Shown here piece by piece: positions 54,737-64,000 of a stretch of 64,000 nucleotides of DNA. How positions within the stretch are numbered: position 1 is the stretch's first letter; each line of letters opens with the position of its first letter. The stretch comes from Pseudomonas sp. Marseille-Q3773 (GTDB lineage: Bacteria; Pseudomonadota; Gammaproteobacteria; Pseudomonadales; Pseudomonadaceae), in the NCBI RefSeq assembly GCF_916618955.1, contig NZ_OU745390.1:868001-932000 (forward strand), given 5' to 3'. The notes beneath the pieces are model-generated. The model had not been told where the DNA came from, did not search any database, and worked only from the letters and a program-made list of their open reading frames with translations. The position numbers and the translations under genes were made by a program.

Positions 54737-55928
54737 TCCACGCAAGATCGCCATCCTGGTCGCTGCGCTTGCTGCACTCGGCCTCGCGGGCCTGGTCTGG
54801 ACCAGCCACCTTGGCAAGGCTTCCAGTGCACAAGCCATTCATGACGCCCATGGCGAAGACAGCCACGGCCATGGCGAAGAAGCGGCCGACGAAAGCCATG
54901 GCGAGCAACCAGGCAAGTTGCACCTGAGCCACGCCCAGATCGAAGCTGCCGGTGTACAGCTGGCCACCGCCGGCCCTGGCGAACTGGGCAATGCCATCAA
55001 CTTCCCGGGTGAGATCCGTTTCGACGAAGACCGCACGGCGCATGTCCTGCCGCGTGTGCCAGGCGTGGTCGAGGCGGTGCAGGCCGAACTGGGCCAGGCG
55101 GTCAAGGGTGGCCAGGTACTGGCGGTGATTGCCAGCCAGCAGATATCCGACCTGCGCAGCGAACAGCAGGCCGCCCAGCGCCGCCTGGAACTGGCGCGTC
55201 TGACCTTCCAGCGCGAGCAACAGCTGTGGCAGGAACGCATCAGCGCCGAGCAGGACTACCTGCAGGCCCGCCAGGCGCTGCAGGAGGCCGAGATCGCCAT
55301 GGCCAACGCCCGGCAGAAGGTGGCCGCCGTGGGCCCGGCTGGTGCCGGTAATCGCTATGAATTGCGCGCGCCGTTCGATGCGGTGGTGGTGGAAAAGCAC
55401 CTGAGCGTCGGTGAAGTGGTCGATGCGACCAGTAACGCCTTCACCCTGTCCGACCTGAACCGGGTCTGGGCCACCTTCGCCGTGGCCCCGCGCGACCTGG
55501 ACAAGGTGGTGACCGGTCGCAGTGTCTCGGTCAGCGCGCCTGACCTGGGCGCCCGGGTCGAGGGTCAGGTCAACTACGTTGGCAACCTGCTCGGCGAGCA
55601 GAATCGCGCCGCCACTGTCCGCGCCAGCCTGGAAAACCCCAACGGCGCCTGGCGCCCCGGGCTGTTCGTCGATGTTGCCGTCAGCCTCGAGCGCTTCAGG
55701 GCTGCCGTGGTGGTGCCGGAAAGCGCACTGCAAACCTGGGAGGAACAGACCGTGGTGTTTGCCCGTGACGAAGAAGGTTTCGAGGCGCGCCCGGTGCAGA
55801 CCGGCCGGCGTGACGGCGGCCAGGTGGAAATCACCAGCGGCCTGGCCGCCGGTACCCAGGTAGCCGCCGCCGGCAGTTTTGTCCTGAAGTCCGAGCTGGG
55901 CAAAGGCTCGGCTGCACACAGCCATTGA
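54729..55928 (+). CDS. czcB: Metal efflux periplasmic adaptor CzcB
   Basis: 399 residues. An N-terminal membrane anchor (ILVAALAALGLAGLVWTSHL) is followed by a His-rich stretch (about 39-56: HDAHGEDSHGHGEE) likely to bind metal. Then come the lipoyl-type half (VPGVVEAVQAELGQAVKGGQ), a long coiled coil (SDLRSEQQAAQRRLELARLT) and the beta-barrel/MP domains (LRAPFDAVVVEKHLSVGE; VPESALQTWEEQTVVFARD). It links CzcA to CzcC across the periplasm. AGGAG lies 6 bases before the ATG. Confidence 0.93.
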   Translation: MTNPRKIAILVAALAALGLAGLVWTSHLGKASSAQAIHDAHGEDSHGHGEEAADESHGEQPGKLHLSHAQIEAAGVQLATAGPGELGNAINFPGEIRFDEDRTAHVLPRVPGVVEAVQAELGQAVKGGQVLAVIASQQISDLRSEQQAAQRRLELARLTFQREQQLWQERISAEQDYLQARQALQEAEIAMANARQKVAAVGPAGAGNRYELRAPFDAVVVEKHLSVGEVVDATSNAFTLSDLNRVWATFAVAPRDLDKVVTGRSVSVSAPDLGARVEGQVNYVGNLLGEQNRAATVRASLENPNGAWRPGLFVDVAVSLERFRAAVVVPESALQTWEEQTVVFARDEEGFEARPVQTGRRDGGQVEITSGLAAGTQVAAAGSFVLKSELGKGSAAHSH

Positions 55929-59084
<3,156 letters not shown>

Positions 59085-59091
59085 GATCGTC

Positions 59092-59110
59092 GGGGCCGCA
59101 AAGCGGCCCC
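59092..59110. terminator. Bidirectional terminator between czcA and the facing MFS gene
   Basis: GGGGCCGC-AAA-GCGGCCCC, a perfect 8-base stem with a 3-base loop, 8 bases past czcA and 6 bases past the facing stop. Confidence 0.85.
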
Positions 59111-59116
59111 GAATAC

Positions 59117-60454
59117 TCAGACTGCTCGACGAGCCGCAGCCCTCACTCCGTCGCCTTCCACCTCATCATGCAACGAAATCCGTGAAGTCTCCGGCAACGC
59201 CAACCCGCCCAGCAACGCTACCAGCGCGATCACCACCAGGTAGAACGCCGGAGCCAGGTTGCTGCCGGTCTGCCCGATCAGCCAGGTCGCCACCAGTGGC
59301 GCGGTACCGCCAAACAGCGTGTAGGCCACGTTGTAGGTAATCGCCGAAGCGGTATAGCGGGTGCGGGTAGGGAAGCTTTCCGAGAGCAATGCCGCGGTCA
59401 CCACGCCACTGCACAACGCCCCGATCGCCAGCAGGATCACGCCCAGCAGCGCGCCAGCTATCGAACCGGAACTGGCCAACCAGTAGGCCGGGAACACGCA
59501 CAGCATCACCCACAGGCAGGTGAAGCCGATAGTCCTGCGCCGCCCGACGCGGTCCGAGAACGCCCCGGCCAGCGGGCAGCCTACCGCAGCGAACAGCAAG
59601 GCTACCGTGGTTACCAGCAGCGCCTGCGCGCGGGTCAGGTTGCCGACCAGTTGCAGGTAGGTCGCGAAGTAGGTGGTGAACATGTAGAACGACAGCGCAG
59701 TGAGCGAGATGAAGGCGCCCAGGTTGCGGATCGCCCGGCCATGGTGGCGCAGGGTTTCCTTGAGCGGCGAATGTTCATGCGCCTTGCCTTCGGCGAGGGC
59801 TTCGCGGAACGCCGGGGTCTCCTCCATGCGCCAGCGCAGGTACAGGCCAACCAGACCTAGCGGCGCGGCGATGAGGAACGGGATGCGCCAGCCCCAGGCA
59901 TTCATGGCCTCGGCCGACAGGCTGGCCTCCAGGCCATAGGCGATCACCGCCGCGCAGGCAAAGGCGGAAAAGGTCGAGACCGGCACGAAGCTGCCATAGA
60001 AGGCACGCTTGTCGTTGGGCGCATGTTCCATCAGGTAGGCGCATGCCCCGGCATACTCGCCACCGGCAGAAAAGCCCTGCAGGCAGCGCGCCAGGGTCAG
60101 CAGCGTGGGGGCTGCCAGGCCGATGCTGGCATAGGTCGGCAACAGGCCGATCAGGGTCGTCGAGCCGGCCATCAGCAGGATGGTCAGCGACAGGATGCGC
60201 TTACGCCCCAGGCGGTCACCCAGCGCGCCGAACACGATGCCGCCCAGCGGGCGCAGGGCAAAGGCCACGGCAAACACGGCGAAGGTTTTCAGCAAGGCCA
60301 CGCTGGCGTCTGTGCTGGCGAAGAACTGGCTGGCGATCAGGGTCGCGAGAAAGCCATAGACGGCGAAGTCGAACCATTCGACGAAATTGCCGATGGCCGA
60401 GGCGGCGATCACCCGGCGCAGGGTGGCGGGGGATACCTCATGCGATGCAGACAT
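59117..60454 (-). CDS. MHS-family metabolite:proton symporter (MFS)
   Basis: 445 residues and twelve helices. Family markers are IAASAIGNFVEWFDFAVYGF, FALRPLGGIVFGALGDRLGR, LQGFSAGGEYAGACAYLMEH and WRIPFLIAAPLGLVGLYLRW. Members (KgtP, ShiA, CitA, ProP) import organic acids or osmolytes with protons. The substrate cannot be told; with aroQ/aroE nearby, shikimate or quinate is one idea, but the genes are separated by czcCBA. The ATG at 60454 has GGAG nine bases upstream. Confidence 0.85.
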   Translation of the reverse strand: MSASHEVSPATLRRVIAASAIGNFVEWFDFAVYGFLATLIASQFFASTDASVALLKTFAVFAVAFALRPLGGIVFGALGDRLGRKRILSLTILLMAGSTTLIGLLPTYASIGLAAPTLLTLARCLQGFSAGGEYAGACAYLMEHAPNDKRAFYGSFVPVSTFSAFACAAVIAYGLEASLSAEAMNAWGWRIPFLIAAPLGLVGLYLRWRMEETPAFREALAEGKAHEHSPLKETLRHHGRAIRNLGAFISLTALSFYMFTTYFATYLQLVGNLTRAQALLVTTVALLFAAVGCPLAGAFSDRVGRRRTIGFTCLWVMLCVFPAYWLASSGSIAGALLGVILLAIGALCSGVVTAALLSESFPTRTRYTASAITYNVAYTLFGGTAPLVATWLIGQTGSNLAPAFYLVVIALVALLGGLALPETSRISLHDEVEGDGVRAAARRAV

Positions 60455-60607
60455 ACGGAAGCTCTCCGGTTTCCATAGGCAGCCTGGATGAATGTGGCGC
60501 ACTTCAGCGCGCCATCGTTGTTATCAGGGCCAGTAGACCGAGCCTGGCAGTTGCCCGCTTCGTTCAGGGCGACCTCCGGATGCCTGTTTCGACCGCATCG
60601 GCAGGCG

Positions 60608-61291
60608 CTACACCGAAAACATCACCCCGGTGCGTGAAGCCGCATTGCGGATATGCTCCTGCATCGCCTTCTGCGCCGCAGCCTGGGAGCGACGGCACAG
60701 GGCGCGAAGAATCTTGCGGTGTTCCTGCCAGGTTTCCATGGCCCGCTCCGGGCGAATGAACGGCAGCTTCTGGCTTTCCAGGAAAATGTCCTGGCCAGCG
60801 GTGATCACCTGCAGCATGGCGTGGTTGCCACAGGCCTGCAGCAACAACTGATGGAAGGCGAAGTCCAGCCGGGCGGCCGCTTCGAAGCGGCCGGCAAGCA
60901 GTTCCCGGCGCATCGCCTCGACATTGTCCTCAAGGCGGTCGATGTCGTCCGCTGTCAGCGCCAGTGCCGCCTGGCCGGCGGCGAACCCTTCCAGGGCGTA
61001 ACGCAGCTGGAAGGTGTCGCTGGCCGATACCTGTTCGGCGTAGGGCCAGGCGAACGCCACGGGCGGCGGCACCTGCACGAACACCCCCTTGCCTGGTTGC
61101 ACGCTGACCAGGCCCAGGGCGCTGAGTGATGACAGAGCCTCGCGCAACGACGCCCGGCTGACCCCCAGCTGCTCGGCCAGGTCGCGTTGCGAGGGCAGGG
61201 CATCGCCGGGCTGATAGGCGCCTTCATCAATCAACTTGCGGATGCCTTGCAGGGCCTGTTCGGGGACGGCGCGGGGGAGGATGTCGAGCAT
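60608..61291 (-). CDS. GntR-family regulator, FadR subfamily
   Basis: 227 residues. The N-terminal winged helix (IDEGAYQPGDALPSQRDLAE, LGVSRASLREALSSLSALGL) is followed by an all-helical FCD ligand domain (FQLRYALEGFAAGQAALALT, LDFAFHQLLLQACGN). FadR-type regulators respond to small organic acids. It diverges from the ABC transporter genes and very likely controls them. A TGTTCAGACC motif just upstream of its start and its copy near the ABC genes are possible operators. The ribosome site is weak. Confidence 0.88.
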   Translation of the reverse strand: MLDILPRAVPEQALQGIRKLIDEGAYQPGDALPSQRDLAEQLGVSRASLREALSSLSALGLVSVQPGKGVFVQVPPPVAFAWPYAEQVSASDTFQLRYALEGFAAGQAALALTADDIDRLEDNVEAMRRELLAGRFEAAARLDFAFHQLLLQACGNHAMLQVITAGQDIFLESQKLPFIRPERAMETWQEHRKILRALCRRSQAAAQKAMQEHIRNAASRTGVMFSV

Positions 61292-61293
61292 GC

Positions 61294-61306
61294 TGTTCAG
61301 ACCGGT
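61294..61306 (+). promoter_or_regulatory. Candidate GntR operator, copy 1
   Basis: TGTTCAGACCGGT, immediately upstream of the GntR start codon. It is repeated with one mismatch at 61440-61452. Confidence 0.4.
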
Positions 61307-61439
61307 CGGAGGCGATGACCTTGGCTTTTTACGGCTATTGCCCCGTGCTGGCAAGCGTTGCGCCGCGCTGGCGCAAGGTGCCGGGGTGCTGCACAAAAGC
61401 GGGGCGTAGCCGTCTGGGCGCCAATCGGTGCCGGCTCAC

Positions 61440-61452
61440 TGTTCAGACCAGT
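61440..61452 (+). promoter_or_regulatory. Candidate GntR operator, copy 2
   Basis: TGTTCAGACCAGT, 12 of 13 bases identical to 61294-61306 and in the same direction, 115 bases before the solute-binding-protein gene. Apart from this, the 276-base divergent region shows nothing recognisable. Confidence 0.4.
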
Positions 61453-61567
61453 AAGACCGTTCAATGTCGGCCTTCGCCACCTTCGTGCAGGCTGGCGGCG
61501 CTCGCTGGCATGCCCTGTGCAGTGCCCAGCCGGCACTCTCTTTCCCTTGATTCTGCGAGGCCATCCG

Positions 61568-62353
61568 ATGAAGACATTCCGCACCCTGTTCCTGGCCAGC
61601 CTGTTCTGCAGCGGCGCGCTGGCACTGCCAACCGCCCAGGCCGATGCGCTGGCCGACATCAGCGCCCGTGGCGTGCTGAAAGTGGCGGTGCCGCAGGACT
61701 TCCCGCCCTTCGGCTCGGTCGGCCCCGATCTCAAGCCCCGTGGCCTGGACATCGATACCGCGCAGCTGTTGGCCGACAAGCTTGGCGTGAAGCTGGCGCT
61801 GACGCCGGTAAACAGCACCAACCGCATTCCGTTCCTCACCACCGGCAAGGTCGACCTGGTGATCTCGAGCCTGGGCAAGAACCCCGAGCGGGCCGCGGTG
61901 ATCGACTTCTCGCGCCCCTATGCGCCGTTCTACCTGGCGGTATTCGGCCCCGCGGAAGTCGACATCGCCGGTATCGACGCGGTCGCCGGCAAGACCATCA
62001 GCGTCACCCGGGGCTCGATCGAGGACATGGAACTCAGCGCCGTGGCGCCCAAGGGCGCGGTGATCAAGCGCTTCGAGGACAACAACTCGACCATCGCCGC
62101 CTACCTTTCCGGCCAGGTCGAACTGATCGCCAGTGGCAGCGTGGTAATGGCGGCCATTGCCGAGAAGAACCCGGCCAAGGTGCCGGTGGTCAAGGTCAAG
62201 CTCAAGGATTCGCCGGTCTACGTGGGGCTGGCCAAGAACGAGCCGGCGTTGCTGGAAAAGGTCAACGCCACGCTGGACGCCGCCAAGGCGGACGGCAGCC
62301 TGAACCGCAATGCCGAAAAATGGCTGAAACAGCCGCTGCCGGCGGACCTCTGA
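61568..62353 (+). CDS. Polar amino-acid ABC transporter, solute-binding protein
   Basis: 261 residues with a signal peptide (LFLASLFCSGALALPTAQA). Family 3 binding-protein pattern: ISARGVLKVAVPQDFPPFGS, GLDIDTAQLLADKLGVKLAL, VISSLGKNPERAAVIDFSRP and ISVTRGSIEDMEL. It would capture an amino acid or related cation in the periplasm. GAGG lies 8 bases before the ATG. It is followed by two permeases and an ATPase, a complete importer. Confidence 0.92.
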   Translation: MKTFRTLFLASLFCSGALALPTAQADALADISARGVLKVAVPQDFPPFGSVGPDLKPRGLDIDTAQLLADKLGVKLALTPVNSTNRIPFLTTGKVDLVISSLGKNPERAAVIDFSRPYAPFYLAVFGPAEVDIAGIDAVAGKTISVTRGSIEDMELSAVAPKGAVIKRFEDNNSTIAAYLSGQVELIASGSVVMAAIAEKNPAKVPVVKVKLKDSPVYVGLAKNEPALLEKVNATLDAAKADGSLNRNAEKWLKQPLPADL

Positions 62354-62375
62354 GTGTCGCCCGGAGCCTGCCGAC

Positions 62376-63041
62376 ATGGCCTATGAATTCGACTTCGCCC
62401 CCGTGCTGGCCCAGGCCGACCTGCTGCTCAAGGGCGCCGGCTTCACCTTGCAGCTGACCGCAGTCGGCACGCTGCTGGGCGTGGCCATCGGCGTGCTCGG
62501 CGCCGGTGTACGTGCCTGGCGCGTGCGGCCTTTCGATGCGCTGTTCGGTCTGTATGTGGAGCTGATCCGCAATACGCCGTTCATTGTCCAGTTGTTCTTC
62601 ATCTTCTTCGGCCTGCCGGCACTGGGCCTGCGCCTGACCGAGTGGCAGGCGGCGGTGCTGGCCATGGTGATCAACCTGGGCGCCTATTCCACCGAAATCA
62701 TCCGTGCCGGCATCCAGGCCATTCCCAAAGGCCAGCTGGAAGCGGCCGCGGCACTGGCCATGAGCCGCTTCGAAGCGTTCCGCCACGTGGTGCTGCAACC
62801 GGCGCTGGCCAAAGTCTGGCCGGCGCTGTCGAGCCAGATCGTGATTGTCATGCTGGGTTCGGCGGTGTGTTCGCAGATCGCCACCGAAGAGCTGTCATTC
62901 GCCGCCAACTTCATCCAGTCGCGCAATTTCCGCGCGTTCGAGACCTACCTGCTGACCACCGCACTGTACCTGCTCATGGCCATCTTCCTGCGCCAGTTGC
63001 TGGCGTGGCTGGGGCAGCGCCTGCTGATGGGGAGACGCTGA
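62376..63041 (+). CDS. Polar amino-acid ABC transporter, permease 1
   Basis: 221 residues and about five helices. The HisMQ-type signature is LYVELIRNTPFIVQLFFIFF followed by NLGAYSTEIIRAGIQAIPKG and the EAAAALAMSR coupling helix. It pairs with the next gene as the membrane pore. Its stop overlaps the next start (TGATG), so the two are made together. Confidence 0.92.
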   Translation: MAYEFDFAPVLAQADLLLKGAGFTLQLTAVGTLLGVAIGVLGAGVRAWRVRPFDALFGLYVELIRNTPFIVQLFFIFFGLPALGLRLTEWQAAVLAMVINLGAYSTEIIRAGIQAIPKGQLEAAAALAMSRFEAFRHVVLQPALAKVWPALSSQIVIVMLGSAVCSQIATEELSFAANFIQSRNFRAFETYLLTTALYLLMAIFLRQLLAWLGQRLLMGRR

Positions 63042-63688
63042 TGGATTTCACCATCTGGGACATTCTGCGCAACTTGCTGATCGGCCTGCAATGGACCTTG
63101 CTGCTGTCGCTGGTGGCGTTCCTCTGCGGTGGTGCTGCCGGCTTGCTGGTGCTGGTCGCACGGCTGTCCGCGCAGCGGTTGTGGCGCGGCCTGGCGCGCG
63201 GCTATATCGAGCTGTTCCAGGGCACGCCGCTGTTGATGCAGCTGTTCATGGTGTTTTTCGGTATCGCCCTGTTCGGCCTCGATGTGTCGGCCTGGATGGC
63301 TGCGGCGATTGCACTGACGCTGTTCACCAGTGCCTTTCTCGCCGAAATCTGGCGCGGTTGCGTCGAAGCGATCCCGCGTGGCCAGTGGGAGGCCTCCGGC
63401 AGCCTGGCGCTGAGCCGGCTGGAACAGCTGCGCCACGTCATCCTGCCTCAGGCGCTGCGTATCGCCGTGGCGCCGACCGTGGGCTTTTCGGTGCAGGTGG
63501 TCAAGGGCACGGCGGTCACTTCGATCATCGGTTTCACCGAGTTGACCAAGACCGGCGGCATGCTGGCCAATGCCACTTTCGAACCGTTCATGGTCTACGG
63601 CCTGGTCGCGCTGGGCTACTTCATTCTCTGCTATCCGCTCTCGCTGAGCGCCCGTTACCTGGAAAGGAGGCTGCATGCCCCTGCTTAG
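63041..63688 (+). CDS. Polar amino-acid ABC transporter, permease 2
   Basis: 215 residues. Same family as permease 1: GYIELFQGTPLLMQLFMVFF, TSAFLAEIWRGCVEAIPRGQ and the EASGSLALSR coupling helix. It overlaps permease 1 by one base and the ATPase gene by 14 bases. Confidence 0.92.
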   Translation: MDFTIWDILRNLLIGLQWTLLLSLVAFLCGGAAGLLVLVARLSAQRLWRGLARGYIELFQGTPLLMQLFMVFFGIALFGLDVSAWMAAAIALTLFTSAFLAEIWRGCVEAIPRGQWEASGSLALSRLEQLRHVILPQALRIAVAPTVGFSVQVVKGTAVTSIIGFTELTKTGGMLANATFEPFMVYGLVALGYFILCYPLSLSARYLERRLHAPA

Positions 63689-64000
63689 AGTGTCTGCGTT
63701 GCACAAGTACTACGGCGACAACCACGTGCTCAAGGGCGTCGACCTCAGCATCGAAGAGGGTGAGGTGGTGGCCATCATCGGCCGCAGCGGCTCGGGCAAG
63801 AGCACCTTGCTGCGCACCCTCAATGGCCTGGAGTCGATCAGCGACGGGGTGATCGAGGTGGACGGTGAATACCTCGACGCCAGCCGCGCTGACCTGCGCG
63901 CCTTGCGCCAGAAGGTAGGCATGGTGTTCCAGCAGTTCAACCTGTTCCCGCACCTGAGCGTGGGCGAGAACGTGATGTTGGCGCCGCAGGTGGTGAAGAA
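63675..64000 (+). CDS. Polar amino-acid ABC transporter, ATP-binding protein (partial)
   Basis: The first 108 codons; the gene runs off the right edge. Walker A is IIGRSGSGKST and the Q-loop MVFQQFNLFPHL, as in GlnQ/HisP-type ATPases. A strong AAGGAGG site sits 4 bases before the ATG. The signature motif and Walker B are beyond the window. Confidence 0.92.
   Translation, partial: MPLLRVSALHKYYGDNHVLKGVDLSIEEGEVVAIIGRSGSGKSTLLRTLNGLESISDGVIEVDGEYLDASRADLRALRQKVGMVFQQFNLFPHLSVGENVMLAPQVVK

Overview
The window looks like core chromosome of a Pseudomonas of the P. putida group. It is GC-rich throughout, carries putida-type REP palindromes, and has gene runs familiar from that group: metH / cti / acyltransferase / nfuA / SCO / PCuAC, aroQ-aroE next to czcCBA, and a solvent-response cis-trans isomerase. 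I see no rRNA or tRNA gene, no insertion sequence, no CRISPR array and no prophage. About 54 protein genes can be supported, two of them cut by the window edges (a bacteriophytochrome on the left and an ABC-transporter ATPase on the right).

Layout. 1-6.9 kb: start of a bacteriophytochrome gene, diverging from a complete Csu-type chaperone-usher fimbria operon (four spore-coat-U pilins, chaperone, usher, tip adhesin). 6.9-13.1 kb: M14 cytosolic carboxypeptidase, AraC regulator with a fosmidomycin-resistance-type exporter, an NTF2-like protein, and an MFS exporter with a DkgB-type aldo/keto reductase. 13.3-18.9 kb: an unrecognised 523-residue protein, the assimilatory sulfite reductase CysI with its DUF934 partner, an orphan periplasmic binding protein, a 37-residue membrane peptide and a DUF2970 protein. 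19-28.7 kb: MetH, Cti, an acyltransferase, NfuA, and a SCO/PCuAC copper-delivery pair. 28.8-37.4 kb: AzlCD amino-acid exporter with AraC regulator, a Sel1-like periplasmic protein, an SGNH hydrolase / LysE exporter / YqcI-YcgG oxygenase-like cluster facing a GcvA-like regulator, then a LysR/MFS pair. 37.5-44.5 kb: DNA polymerase II and a 1508-residue LRR-NEL protein of the bacterial E3 ubiquitin ligase effector type.

44.7-51.9 kb is the most interesting stretch. It holds a DUF4174 protein and an MNIO-RiPP (Hvf/Buf, 'bufferin') operon. The precursor carries six EGKCG motifs and is fused to a two-loop EF-hand domain. With it are the MNIO enzyme and its partner protein, then facing genes for a DoxX protein and a ferric-reductase-like heme membrane protein, an OmpR-family two-component system, and a divergent DUF2790 / TlpA-like pair. 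A direct repeat, TGTAT-N5-TGTAT followed by ATGGCC, lies both upstream of the precursor gene and in the divergent promoter of the two-component system, which suggests one metal- or redox-responsive regulon. It is followed by aroQ-aroE and the metal-efflux operon czcCBA, which has a CopR/CusR-like palindrome in its promoter.

59-64 kb: an MHS-family transporter, a FadR-type GntR regulator and a divergent polar amino-acid ABC transporter.

Overall the window is dominated by envelope, metal and redox functions (Csu pili, SCO/PCuAC, NfuA, CysI, bufferin, DoxX, ferric-reductase-like protein, Czc) and by exporters paired with their own regulators. All functional calls rest on recognising sequence families by eye. 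No search was run.
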